From Vitis vinifera (taxonomy: Eukaryota > Streptophyta > Magnoliopsida > Vitales > Vitaceae), in the NCBI RefSeq assembly GCF_030704535.1, contig NC_081818.1, positions 27,975,501-28,039,500 on the forward strand: a stretch of 64,000 nucleotides of DNA. The letters run 5' to 3'. A program made the translations under genes and the position numbers. Below are positions 1 through 13,635 of the stretch, piece by piece (position 1 is the stretch's first letter; every line of letters starts with the position of its first letter). The notes under the pieces were generated by a model. That model worked only from the letters and a program-made list of their open reading frames with translations. It did not search any database and was not told the DNA's origin.

Positions 1-390
1 GGCCATCCCTTTAAATGAACAGTGATGAAGAATGCAGAGTGAATTACAGATCAGTCTAAAAAAGGGTATCTGGTATTTTTTATTATCAAGGAACCTTCCA
101 TGATCAAGTCCTTACTCTCCATGGGACCCAAACCTCAGGTGCTGACCTCGGAAGTATATTGCATGTGATTAAATTTGATCCCAAGGGAAAGACACGTTAC
201 AAAATACAAAATGGCAATACTTAATAGATGATCCAAAGCAAAATTGTCACGAGCCATATTCAATAACATCACATTGCGATTAGGTGTTTACCTTATGTTT
301 CTAAACTTAAAACAAACAAACACATAATAGCATCAACGGTTCCAGGGCCCCCTGTCCTGTAAACTTGAGACACCAGTAGAAGATATATGC
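1..390 (-). other. 3' flank and probable 3'UTR of the FTB gene
   Basis: This stretch follows the FTB stop codon on the minus strand. It holds no gene of its own that I can support. Some of it is probably 3'UTR, but I did not find a decisive polyadenylation signal, so the transcript end is not fixed. Confidence 0.4.
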
Positions 391-3300
391 TCATGACGTT
401 GAGAAGAACTCATGTGCCTCATGATACAGGTCCAAAATGACATTGTAGAGGGGGTGGATGGGTTCTAAGAGATTGGAATAGGGGCCAAATACCGCCCTGG
501 GCAAAGGTGGAGAGTCAGCATCCTTTGAGTAGCTATACTGGGCCACAGAGAGGCCACTTAGACAATAACATGTGTGATAATAATCTCTATGCTTCCCCGG
601 TTTGTCTCTGAATCCACCTTCCTGCAACTGCATAAAGTATTTCAGATATCAACCCCTGGCATTTAATGGAATAAAGAAAGAAAGCCATCTCCACGAATTC
701 ATCAAACAATCTATACATTGTCTGTTGACAAAGCATCTATTCAATGTAGTTTTTATGCTATTAGGTATTCAAGTGGTGCTCCATTAATGGGATATAGCTG
801 AGAATACTTTTTCTGAGAACTAGCAATTAAAAAATTGTTACAAAAAAATTAGCCAATCAGATTATGACAATTATGTAGAATTAGAATTAATTTCAATCGT
901 AGAAAAATACCTGAGAGCACAGAATTATATACTGCTGCAATGCTATGCTGTGAAAAAGAGGTTCCATTTCTGCAGGTTCTTTGAGAAAATTAAAGCCAAT
1001 ATTGGAAAATTTTGCAGAACCTGAAGTATCATGTAGGCCTGAGATAATAAGCACAAAATGCAGAAGAAAACATGTAAAATGATATCTTCCATAAAAAGGC
1101 AGTAAGAAAGAATTAGAAGCATCAAGTGACTCAAATTGACAACCCAAAGGAAACAGAGAATAGAGAACCATCCCATACTATCCAAGTCAGCATACCTCTC
1201 TTCCCAGAATGACAAGATATTGAAGCAAGTTGTGGGCTATCTATGGCAGAGCCTCCAGCATCCAACAGCCTCAATTGTTCCTCAATGATTGAATGTAGTT
1301 TTTGTATTAATGCAAAAACACCTCCCTGGTCATTTTTTTATTTAATCCACTATTAATCAAAAGCAATAATAATATGATGGGGTAAAGAAAATGAAAATCA
1401 CCTGCCAAAAGGAATAGCAACCATCAACCAATTTATTGGTTCTGCCCTGGAAACCACCCTCAACACCTTGTCGAAATACCACCCAATCCTGCAAAACAAT
1501 GTTTAAATCAAAAAGAAATTACCAAGCATGGTCATGATCATCATCACAGTAGATTTGTATCAACAAAAATTATAGCATCTAGATAATATTGCTCTTTTTG
1601 GACAAAATTCCTAACCTGGATGCATTCATTTCAAAACCAACAGAAATCATGTTATTCCAGAACAAACAGAATTCACTCTCTTCCCAAAAACATCATTGTT
1701 TATGAGAAAATATAATATTCAAAGTAGCGCTAGCATACATATTCGTCTTTATCAATAAGCATTAGGGTATAATTCATACATCACATGATGAAAGTATTCT
1801 CTAGATAGTAGCATTCTCTAGTTACTACCTTCATTTGCAACATCATCAGTAAACATGTTTCTAACTTTAATTTGATGGACAAGAACATTAATCAATGTTT
1901 AGAGGCCATGAAAGAATCCTCATAGTTAAACGCTGACTAAACAAAACAATAGGGAACAAGCCATTGTTGTTTTTCATTTAAAGCCTGGTAATAAAATATT
2001 TGACACAGAATCACCACAATAAAAAGAAACAACATTGTCTTACAATTAAACTAGTCAAGTCCAAACGATTAACTTCACCGATCAGAACCATTGTAGCCAG
2101 CCCGCAAAAGGTATACCTAATCAACAAAATTTTCAGATTATTGAGAGCTTTGACAGAGAAAATAAGAGCAGGAAATCAAGGCACAGGTTAGAGATACACA
2201 ATTATACAAGCGCGCACAACAGCAGAGTGGGGAAATGAAGATTTGAGAATAAACAGAGATAGAAAAACAAGTATAATGGGACACATACCCACCATGAGCT
2301 TCAGAACCAGGTTCACCAGAGATACCACCTTCATAAGTCTGACAGCTGCAGGGTCATTAATTATATTTGTCAAGCAATGCACATTCAGAAAATGTACAAA
2401 GAAGCTATCCATATATTCCAATCTGTATGCAGGAAGAAAAATTTACTCAACACCATCCACTTTAGCCATTGTGAACTGCCTCTCAAAAAAACAAGAGGAA
2501 GAGTAGGAGAACCAATATAATGACAAAAACAATTAAAGCGGATTTTTTGTGATATTACACTTGCTGTTCCTATCTAACAAATTTAACACTTTTAACTATG
2601 AGTGATAGCATTCTGCATCCATTTATTTCAAAACATAAGTTCAATGCTTCCATGCTGTTTTAGGCAAGTTACACCTATATAGGAGAAATCAGAGAGTTAA
2701 ACTAAGCAGGTAGCTTTAATGAGGAACAGAAAATAACCAAACCAATAAGAAATATAACAAGCATACATAGAATGCTGAATCAATTTGCCCCAGTGCTAAA
2801 ATCAGAAGCAAAAGGTTCTTGATACTGACCTCAAGATGAAATTTCCAACACCTTTAACCAGTTCATCATCCAAAATGGTCAGAACACTAGCAACCTAGAC
2901 AGAAAGGAAGATCAGAGTCGCTGTTAACATTTGGAAAGAAGCAATATAAGAAGATAGAACAGCCATTAAAAATATATATGACCAATGTGTAAGCAGCAAA
3001 TGATCTTCATCTGACAATAATGGTATGTTGTTTTCACTTTTTTCTTTGTTTCTTTTCTCCAATTCAGATGTGAGTAATAATGGAAAGCACAAACGGAAAA
3101 AATGTAAAAATATCAATTTGGGAGGAACTTTCTTCAACAAGTTCAGAAGGTAAAGATTCAAGGTCAATTCAAGGAAGAATAGTAATAATTATCGAGCACA
3201 AGTTTAGTCCTAAAAGCATGTGTGAATGGTCCCATATTCTTATTGTGAAGGTGCTCTAGCCAGTTCACATGCTTTGGGGATTCTACGAAAATGATGTTTG

Positions 3301-3488
3301 CATTACTTTATGATATCCTCTTCCAACATCTCCCATGACAGAGAGACAACCACCATAGTGGAAAAAAAAACTATTGTGCCCTTATACATGAACCAATGTA
3401 CATGCCTAATGAACAATACACACTATGGAAGTCCTCTTCCTGACTTGGCTTAAAGTTGAACTCCAAACTTGATGCCACATACACTTGC

Positions 3489-3521
<33 letters not shown>

Positions 3522-6500
3522 CTAACAGAAATAGCAGTGTAGCAAGCCCGAACATCCATTTCTCCTGCATCATGCATCCTAAGGGAAAAGCAACTAATAG
3601 TATTAAAAAAGAGAATATTGGGATGCACAGAATCTCAAGTTATATGCATGCATGCAATAAAATTAATCAGTAAGCTCAATAACTTTCTTCAGGAGCATGA
3701 AATTTGGGGGATAGGAATCAATATCAATTTAGATCACCAAAGTTACAAGGCCTTCTTACATATCAGTAGCACTGTAGTAAGCAGCGCAGTTTCAGATACC
3801 AATCAATTTAAATTTTAGCATAAACTACCACCCAGTTTCTGTAACCATAGCTGTAAAAGCTTACAAGAAGAAGAAATTAGTGAACAGGTTTAAATGAAGG
3901 AGGGTACCAAGACTCCAATTGTACAGCCGATGAGAATGTGCAAGAATCATTTTGCATATGTCAGTTAAACCATGACCTAGCATGGGATTGCAATTTTTTT
4001 TAACTCATGTTTATACAGGAATAAGAACCCTCCTTTCTTGAGGCTCCAACCAGTTTGAATATGAGGCTCTAAACATGCCCACAGAAAAAGAAGAAGAAGA
4101 GGAAGAAGAAGAACAGGTTCCAACCAGTTTGTGTTTGAGGCTCTAAACATGACATTGGCCCCCAAGCCCACAAAAGAAGAGGTTCCAACCAGTTTGAATA
4201 TGAGGCTCTATGACATTGGCAGAAGTATCAACAAACAGACCCCACAAGCCCACAAAAGAAGGAGCAAGCCCACAAAAGAAGAAGAAGAGCTCTCCTTTCT
4301 TGAGGCTCCAACCAGTTTGACTGTGAAGCTCTAAACATGCCCACAGAAGAAGAAGAAGAAGAAGAGGTTCCAAGTAGTTTCAATTTGAAGCTCTAAACAT
4401 GACATTAGCCCCCAAGCCTACAAAAGAAAAGTAGAAGAAGAAGAGGTCCCAACCAGTTTGAATATGAGGCTATAAACATGACATTAGCAGAGGTATCAAC
4501 AAACAACCTCCCCCAATCCCATAGAAGAAAAGCACCTGTATTAGTACTCTAAATTGCACCAGATAAATGTGAAAAATGCAGGCAAACATTTTCTTGAAAG
4601 CATTTAGAAATGTAAACATGCAACATCCATGACATCTATAAAAAGTAAGTTTATCAATTCAAATAACACAAATGGATCTGATGTCACACCTGAAGGCTCC
4701 ACTAGGGTCTTTCATTCGCCGCAAAAACGTGTATACTTTACCTCTGAAAAGCATATGGGAAACACTATCAAATCATTTTCAAAAGACACAGAATGTACTG
4801 TCACCATTTGTTTCAATGTGGCAAAAACTGACCACCTATTAATTGATGACAAAGATCTATGACCACCCAACGTAATAAGTGCATTGATCGCAGCATAGGT
4901 TGTTGCAAGGTGAGGCATCTGAGGATAAATTTGTATGGGTTAGTAGTTAAAGAAAGAAAACTATATCAAATAAAATTATAGAAGACAAAACTTTCACAAC
5001 ATTAATTTGGAAAAACAACAAGATAACATGAACTCAAATAGTTTTACGTAAAAGAAAATCTGCCAGTAACCTCTTCAAATTAAAGGAAAACTAAAGTACA
5101 TGAACTCAAAACTTTCACTCAATGCTTGATATCGAAATAGCAACTAAAGTACAACTATCTAGGAGACCACTGAAAACATGGTATAGTGTTTCATCTGGTT
5201 TAGGTGATTTCATTACAAAATATTTCAACCCCTTAGATGCCACAATCGTAGACAGTTCAAACCAAGTTGTGCTTCCTTCAACTTTGTTCCTTCTCATTTC
5301 AGAAATCCACAAAAGAATTATTTAATGATTACAATTAAATAAAGAATAGACGAATCAGGAAAAAAATATCCACTTGGTTAGCTTACATGGGGCCATTAAA
5401 TTTTCTTATACATTGTGCTCTAAAAGACATTAAGAGTCTAATGAAGAAAACTGCAGCTTTCACTATTAATGTTTGGAAGATTGGAACAAATCCATTCAGG
5501 TTTTTCATGAACCAAAACTCTTGATTACATTGCCAAAGGATTGCAAATAAATCTGGTAGAATCTAAACAGAAATGATGTCCACAATGATAGTTACAACTC
5601 ATCTTTCCAAACAGTAGAACATTATTGCATTACTTGCCTGCCCAGGTCCACCACCATATCCACCATTCGGGTCCTGCAAGTACAGAAGTAACAGAACTGA
5701 AATCAATAAAGTTACAAAAGAATTTTCAGATTGATCAGATGGATAAAGAACATCATATAAGTCAGATATAGAAGACCGAAACTAAAACCAAATGAGAAAG
5801 CAATAACGACATGAACTTGGCCAATTCTATAATAGGAGACAAGACAACTAGCACTGCAGGTTTAACATATATTTTAGGCCTTCTGTCAAAAAAAATCCCA
5901 AAAAGGCCATGAAGCAGTGGATTGGATCTTTTGGAAGGTTGCTTTTCCCTTATCAGAATGAAAAAGGCTTACAATAAGCTGAATTACTTAATCAATCAAT
6001 CAGAAAAATGTTGAGTTTCTTAGGTTATTTTAAATTTAGTATTCTATGGTTTGTTATTTAATGCATATCAAGGTTCAATGTCATCTCATAGGTGGAGAAT
6101 AACGTAACATATATAGACTATCTCTTTCACCAAAATGTTAGTCTTCCACAATATGTTCAGATGCAGTCAAGTGGATGAACATATAATCACACTCACTTGT
6201 GCCTAGACACGCACAGGAACTTTTAGAGCCCACTCTAATGAAGTGAACTTTCTACCTCCAAGAACAAGATTTTGGAGGGCAGATGGTGAAAGCAATTTGT
6301 ATTCTGCATTTTTTGTGATTCTACAGTTTTGTATTTGATATCTCAGGTCCAGCTATTCAAGGATAAGAGAGTGGAAACTAATTAGAATAGATGAGTCCTT
6401 TCTGCAACACTTTTGTACACTAAAGTAGTTGAAAAATCAGAACTGCAGATTTGCAATACTGGGAAGAACCAAGGAATTGAGGAAAATTAACAGAGGAATA

Positions 6501-8459
6501 TCAGTCCAAGCAGTACAAAGGACGCTGCTAGACACTTCTAGTGAAGCAGTGAACGACCTACAAACATTTTGCAAACTAACAGCTATATGAGTTTCGGTTG
6601 AGCAGGAGGGAACATGATTTTTTTATGACAAAAGCAATTGAAAGCCATCTACAGTCTGCAATGATGGAAGTGAATTCTAGTATGCCAAAGAGGTAAAGGA
6701 TCTATTTACCCCCCAAAAAAATTTAACATCAATTCAAATCAACTCTGAGTGTGAGTACAAACAGTTAAAAGAATACAATTTAATAGCATTTTTTAGTTCA
6801 AATTCTATACCTGACAACGGCTAAGAAAGTCGATGGTGTTATTTTCCAGTTCATCATCAACAGAATCTCCCAGTAATGCAATTGAGTGAAGGATCCAATA
6901 GCAAAGCCATGGTCGACTGGAAGAAACAGAATCATTCAGAAAGACATGAAAATTAAGGCAATTTTTGGAATGCTCAGAAATTCTTGGCAGGTCTGCACAT
7001 CCCATATAAATGGAGTAAGTTCCATTGTGTTTTAGATTCCATTTGAAGCTACAAATAGGATGGAACCTTCTTAAGAATGGAATCAATGCAGTGAATGATA
7101 AGACTTATTGAGTAGTATAACTTTCATGATTTCGTCAAACAATGTCCACTCAATCTTTTACTGCAATATGCATTGATGGAACCAATTTCTGTACAGACCG
7201 CAGATTGGAGGATGGATTTGTACCCTCAAAACATTATGAAAAGAAATTCCAAATGACCCATATCAATGGGAAGTTCAAACAGACCCCTCTATTGGTACAA
7301 GGTTGCACACTCAATAATGCATGGAAATGTACAAGGATATGCTATTGCTACAAGGTCGTGCACTCAATTGCTTCATAATAGGTTTTTTTAATCAGAGCTT
7401 TAGAATCAGTCAGATGGCATCAACTTAACTTTCAGAATGGGTGAAGATAAGACTGAACCAACTCATGGTAACTAGTATCGCAATGGATGAATATTATATA
7501 AACTTCCAATTTTGTATTTCCCATTGTAAACCCCCAACTTAGTTTACCAAAAAGAAGAATAGCAGAGAAAGAAAGAAAAAATACTAGGGAAACGGTAAAG
7601 AAGTAAAAGGAGGCAGGGAAGATTATGTAATAGTTTGCTTACATGTGGATCATATTTCTGTCATTGTGACCATGAACACAAAATGACCCAAATTTCTGTA
7701 AGTTTTACAGCCGAGTGAGGAATGAGCAGTAAAAGAACTCCAATTAATCAATTCTAGGCTGGAAACAATTTCAATGATAAAAAGGCAACTTAGAGAAACA
7801 TCAAATATTAACATTCTAATCATATGAACAAGTTTTTTATTAGTTTAATCCTCTAAATATGATGCAATTCCTCCTAGGAAAGAGAAGGTTTTCCTCCAAA
7901 TTTCTAGAATTCCAATTCCACTCTTACATCCATCTTCATTCTTCAAATAGAACACACTGCCACATCCAAGACCTACTCCAACTGCTAAAAGAATTTCCTA
8001 ATTCCCAATAACGAATTCGCACGGGACACCTAAAAATACATAAATTCGGCCTAGGGTTCACGTTTGCCACACTAGTCACAGCTCCACAGTGAACATAGCC
8101 TCATGAAAACACCAAACCAGAGAAAAAAGAAACATACTTTGCATCTAAGACGCAGAAAGACGGGCCAAGTTGCCTGAGACCATTGGTAAGAAACTCGATG
8201 TGCTTATCGCGCTGAAGCTCCAAACTGAAAATCAAATCCAAACTCAAAATCGCCAAAAATCCGATCCCTATATCATCAAAAGGACTCGAACGAATAGAAA
8301 CGAGAGAAAACCCTGGAATTTGGAGCTGCGAGCTTACAGTACGGATTGCGCATTGCGGGGAACGCTGCTGAGGAGCTCGTACATCTGGAACACCTGACTC
8401 TCGACCATCCATTGTTCGCGCTGAGTCACCGTCGGCGACTGAGTCTCCGATGAGTCCAT
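391..8459 (-). CDS. FTB: protein farnesyltransferase subunit beta (ERA1-type)
   Basis: Beta subunit of protein farnesyltransferase, the cytosolic zinc enzyme that adds farnesyl to C-terminal CaaX cysteines; in Arabidopsis this subunit is ERA1, a negative regulator of abscisic acid signalling. Fourteen exons read on the minus strand: 8338-8459, 8138-8224, 6811-6916, 5638-5673, 4836-4918, 4690-4743, 3527-3578, 2830-2894, 2289-2345, 2044-2116, 1402-1488, 1196-1325, 911-1038 and 391-627. Lengths sum to 1317 nt, giving 438 residues, in the range of plant FTB. Family landmarks appear in order: RPWLCYWILHS (exon 3), DPNGGYGGGPGQ (exon 4), EGGISGEPGSEAHGG (exon 9), VDGCYSFWQ (exon 11) with the Asp and Cys zinc ligands, and YYHTCYCLSGLS (exon 14) with the His ligand. 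The start ATG opens exon 1 (MDSSETQSP). The intron after exon 4 appears to use a GC donor. The acceptor of exon 14 could lie 6 nt further in. No damage seen. Confidence 0.95.
3489..3520. repeat. (AG)n microsatellite beside an FTB splice donor
   Basis: A run of AG dinucleotides on the plus strand, read as (CT)n in the FTB transcript. It begins about 6 nt inside intron 7, directly after the donor GTTAGT of the exon at 3527-3578. Length changes here would lie very close to the splice site. Confidence 0.9.
4015..4500. repeat. imperfect minisatellite with GAA-rich spacers in FTB intron 6
   Basis: A unit containing CCAACCAGTTTGAATATGAG followed by GCTCTAAACATG recurs about six times, sometimes inverted in emphasis by changes such as TGTTTGAG or TCAATTTGAAG. 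The units are separated by purine-rich (GAA)n tracts and by CCCACAAAAGAAG pieces. Unit length is irregular, roughly 60-130 bp, so this is a locally duplicated array rather than a perfect satellite. It sits in the intron between the exons at 4690-4743 and 3527-3578 and has no long conserved reading frame. Confidence 0.8.
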
Positions 8460-9461
8460 GAATGATGGATTGCCGTCACACAGCTACAGTTGCCACTCAG
8501 TAGCTTTTACAGACGAGCATGCGAAAGGCAGAAAGATCCCATAAAGGAATTTAATTCTATTCTCTTCATCGTGCTTGGTAATTGGTATTAACAAAATTCA
8601 AACAAATTGTTTTTTTTTATTAGTTTTTAAATATAAAAAATATAAAATACATTTTATTTAATGGAAGTATGAAAACTATATATTATAATTTAAAATAATA
8701 AAAAATATTTTAGAAACATTATCTAATGGGCTAAAAAATATTTTAGAGATTATTGATACCCTGTTTAATAAATAAATAAACTTGCAAGCTTTTCACAAAA
8801 GTATTTCCTAATCAAAAGTTATTAGAAAAATAAATTATAAAAATATAGTAAAAAACGATGCATATAATTCATAATTCATTTTAATTATATTGTATAATCA
8901 AAAGTTATATAAAATAAAATTATATAACCAAAAGTTATACAATGAATATTTCATATCATAAAATTGTGTAAATTTGTATTTTTTTATTACACCAAAATAA
9001 TTCATAGCTAGAAGCTATGAAAACTATCAATTCTCGATTTTTATTTCATTAATATTACGTAATATTCGTGTAATTTTTATCATATTTATAATAATACTAT
9101 AGTGATAAAATATAATAAAATCTTAAATCATCATAATTTTATCAACAAGTATTATTTACTTGATAAAATGTTGTCAAGTAATTTTATTAATTTATTTGTA
9201 GTTTATTTCAATAAATTAAATTATTTTTTTATTAAATTATTTCATATATAGTTTTCAAATAATGTCAAACCTTATAAAGATTAAATTTGTTGCACTCAAT
9301 ATTTTGTATCAACTACTTAATTTGGGTTGTGGATGCTAAAATTCACTTAGATGCAATGAATCTTAAATAAAAGTCATTAAAGAAGGAAATAACACATCCA
9401 TCGTATCAAAGTTTTAATATTCTTTCATCACCACTTTAATAAATGATTAAAAGGTGATTAC

Positions 9462-10030
9462 TTTTTTTTTTTTGATAGATAAACCCACATAAAATATATT
9501 AGATAAAAGGAGCTTAAAAAGCAACTCGAAACATACAGAGAGTATACATGAGTCGCCAAAAGGCAAGAACAATAAAGGTAAACACTCACCAACTCTCAAC
9601 AAAAACTCAATCAATCAACAAAGTTAATTAAATAAAAGGGTTCTACATCTAAACAAGACTTAGTCCAAGACTAAATACTACAAACAAACGATTTTTTCAT
9701 TCTTTAAATCGATAAATCCTTATTATAAAAAACTATCATATTTCTTTCATTCCAAATTGTCCAAAATAAACAGAGATGAGCTGCTAGCCAAGCCTTTCTA
9801 CGCTTCTTGTCCACAAAGGAAGCAAACCAACCTAAAAGAGTGTCTCTAATCATAAGCGGAATGACCCAATTAACACCAAACAAAGTAAACACGAGATTCT
9901 ACAAAACCCTCGCCTTGGAGAAATGAACAAGGATGTGATTTATAGTATCCTCTTTAACACAACACAAGAAGCATATGTTAGCTAAGTTCCAACTCCTCCT
10001 CTTGAGTTGATCTTGGGTTAGGACTTACAT
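9462..10030 (-). mobile_element. 5'-truncated L1-type LINE, 3' end
   Basis: A T-run at 9462-9473 is the reversed poly-A tail of an element lying on the minus strand. Upstream of it in the element (9707-9892, minus) the translation reads VNWVIPLMIRDTLLGWF and then RRKAWLAAHLCLFWTIWNER, the signature of the C-terminal zf-RVT region of plant L1 reverse transcriptases. The tail-proximal sequence (GATAGATAAAC beside the T-run) resembles the ends of the fragments at 45209 and 52681. Only the last 550 bp or so remain; I could not define target-site duplications or the exact 5' break. Confidence 0.8.
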
Positions 10031-11492
10031 ATGTTCATTTAATATCTAAATTATTTTCTTTATTCGTATTTAAAGATATATGGATTCTTCTCATGCCTTA
10101 ATAAATTGTACTACACTCACTGTAGATGCATATCTCATATATTGTGTCATAACACACAATCCTTCGTGATTGTACCCTTATGTTTTCATTAAGAAATAAA
10201 AAAAGCAAGGCTTATAATAATTGTTGTTGTTGGAGTTAGGCTTGAATGCGTAAGCAGGCTGACTCAACCCAACCCAATAAGTGAGAAATGGGATAATAGT
10301 TTATATGAGTTTTGAAATTATCAAAAAAACTATTAGTATTAAAATAAAATAATGTTTTTTTTTTCTCTCCAAGAAGTTATATTTTTTATTGTGAAAGTCA
10401 AAAAGAAAACAATTCTTCATTCTATAATAGAAGTTATCTTTTGAAAATATTTTTGTTTTCTCTGTGAAAATAAGAGTCAAGGTTCTTGTGTTAGTAAAAA
10501 AAAAAAGTTACCATATTTGTAGTTCCATTCATAACTTACGATGAAAAAATTGATCAATGAAACAACCAATCAAAATTTTTAGGCATCTCAAATGGGAATA
10601 TGAATGAAACCATTTTTCCATTAGCAACATATGTGGATGATTTAAATCTTATAGAAACTCCTAAAGAGCTCACAAAAACAATTAAATATTTAACCAAATA
10701 CTTAAAATGAAAGATTTGAGATAAACAAACTATTGTCTCATCTTGCATATTGAACATTGTTCAAATTACGAGTTAGTCCTTTAGTCGATATATATAAAGA
10801 AAGTTTTGAAATACTTTTATATGGACAAATTGTATCCATTCCATTCCCTCGGGATTGTTTGTTCCCTTGAAGTGAATAAAGATTTGTTTTGTCCAAAAGT
10901 ATTGTACTTCAGTACAATTGGTGCATTAATTTGTCTTACAAATTATATTAGACAAACATAACATTCTTCATCAATTTACTAGCAAGACACCGTTCTTCCT
11001 CAACTAGAAGACATTGAGATGAAATCAAACATAAATTATGATACCTTTATGGAACAAGTGACGTGAGTTTATATTATTAAAAAGAAATTAAAATCATAAT
11101 TAAATATGGAAATGTAAGATATCTTTTCATAAAACTCAATCTCAAATAGGATATATATTTATTTGTGAGAGTATTGCTATATCATGAAAATCGGTTAAAA
11201 TTTACATTTCATTGATCCAACCCATTCATAGGAGTTTAGAAAAAAACAAAATCAAATATAATATTTAATTATTTACAGGAAAATATCATTTTTTAAATTT
11301 TATTTTTCAATCTTTAATTTATGATTTTTTTTTTTAGCTTTTGAGTGGAGCAAATATCATAATTTTTTGCCATATATTTATAAGGGAAAAAAATTAATTG
11401 GCAAAAACTTATATTTATTGGCATAAATAACAAATAAATGAATTTGATGTCCATATTTGTGTTAACGTACTGAATGTTCTTTTGGAAATATG

Positions 11493-11650
11493 AAATGGAA
11501 ACAGCTGAAAATGGAAATTTCAAATTGCCCTTTTGCTTCCATTTTCGTCCTTCAGCTAGTGGGTCCACATTTGTGTGTGGCGACGAGGAATGGAAACGGC
11601 CAAAAATGAATGCATTTCAAATTTCCTTTTGGCTTCTATTTCCGTCACTT
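11493..11650. repeat. diverged direct duplication of about 65 bp
   Basis: Two similar blocks lie at about 11493-11553 and 11587-11650. Both begin near AATGGAAAC, pass through a TTTCAAATT block and end near TTCCATTTTCGTC or TTCTATTTCCGTC. They differ at many positions. No coding content is supported. Confidence 0.65.
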
Positions 11651-12830
11651 CACAATAATGGAATCAATTAAAATATACACTCATATTAAAAAAAAAATCA
11701 TAAAATAGTTACGTAAGTTTGTAAAATATAAATTTTAATAGATTATTTAAATATAATTAGTATTTTATCTTTTTTTTTCAAAATTTTATATTTGGACATA
11801 TTTACAAAAAATAAAGTATTTTAAAAAAATCTTTTTTATTTATTTTTACTTATTTTATAATGATTATTTTAAAAAATAATTATTTAATATGTTAAATACA
11901 TAAAAAGATTATTTTAAAACATATTTAAAAATATTAAAAACATGATAAAAATATTTTAGGTTTTTAAATAGGATTTTGTATTACAAAATATAAAAAAATA
12001 AATTTCAAAAATTATTTTTTATAATAGTTTTCAAAAATATTTATCAAATGACCTTTTAAATTATTTATGAATTGATATGTGTAAGTTATTTTAATTATAA
12101 TAGGTTTAGAATATAGTCAATAAATTAAAATTTATTTTTATACTTATTTTGTTATTTTAATAATGTTTTAATCATAAAATATTTTAAATTTAAATTAGTT
12201 ATTTAATTTTTAATTATATAATATTTATAACTGAAAAAATATTAAATATATAAATTTATTAAATTGATATCTTTCGTCGGTGGACCAGGCGGCGCCGTTT
12301 AATCATCACACCAGATAAAGCGCTTTTGACGAAGATATGGCCCATGTCGATTCCAAGTGCAATGAATGAACGATATCCTGGGAGTCACAGGGCTACTGAG
12401 GGTATTTCACTACTTTGGTGGGCAAAATGTCAAGATCACGAAATTTTTATTTCTTACTTTTAGCTTGAACTTTAGGTAAAGGGTAAATATGTCATTACAA
12501 AATAATAATTCTCTAAAAATAATTCAAATTTGATAAAAGATAGTATGTAAATGATAAAATGCTATATTTGATAAAAAAAAAAAATATGATATACTAATTA
12601 TTTTTAGATAATTATTTAAGATTTGTATTTTATAAATTATGATTTTATAATTTTTTTCATATCAGGTGTATGAAAATGCATTTTTAACTATGAGTATTAC
12701 ATTCAATTATTTTTAGAGAGTTTTTATTTTATAATTATTTGTATATAAGTGTTTTTCTATACTTTTAACAACATAAATAATTTAAAATATTAATAATAAA
12801 TAAATAAATTACTTATTAAATTATAAATGG

Positions 12831-13635
12831 TAGATTTTATGTTTTTTTAAAAATTTAATTATAAAATCATGCAACATTGAAAAATAACATGCTTGTCATT
12901 TTTTTTTTCTTGAATTAATTGGTTTAAAGGGATGAAATAATATTTATATTTATAAATTTAACCCATTTTATATTTTTATTTGAATAATAACTCATTTTTG
13001 AGATAAATACTCTTAACTATTTCAAGTATATATACATATATATTTTAAAAAATATTTTACCGTAAAAAATAAGGACATTTTTTTCAAAATAAGATTAAAA
13101 AAAAAAGAAAGAAATGTTAGATTTCTAAATTTGGATTTTCGACTATTCTTTAAATCAAATAATTTTTTATTTATTTACAAATCAAATATAAATATTATAT
13201 AAATATCAAATAGTCAAATAGACAAATAATACTATAGAAGATTTTATGCTTTTTAAAAATTTTAATTTTAAATCATACAACATTGAAAAATAATATATTT
13301 TTCATTTTTTTTCTTGAATTAATGGGTGAAAAGCGATAAATAATTTTATATTTATAAATTTAACCCATTTTATATTTTTATTTGAAAAATAACTCATTTT
13401 TAATCTAAATACTCCTAACTATTTCAACTATATATATATATATATATTTAAAAAAATGATTATTTTTATCATAAAAAATAAGGATATTTTTGTCAAAATG
13501 AGATAAAAAAATTAAATATTAGATTTCTAAATTTGGATTTTCAACTACCCTTTTAATCAAATACATTTTTTTTTTGTATTTACAAATCAAATATAAATAT
13601 TATATAAATATCAAATAGTCAAATAGATATGATAT
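12831..13635. repeat. two-copy tandem duplication, 405-bp period
   Basis: Copy A spans about 12831-13235 and copy B about 13236-13635. The offset is 405 bp at both ends: the start (AGATTTTATG) and the end (TCAAATAGTCAAATAGA at 13206 and 13611). Shared internal blocks include CATTGAAAAATAA, AAATTTAACCCATTTTATAT and TTAGATTTCTAAATTTGGAT. The copies differ by scattered substitutions and small indels, including the length of a TA microsatellite near 13430. No reading frame is conserved. Confidence 0.9.
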
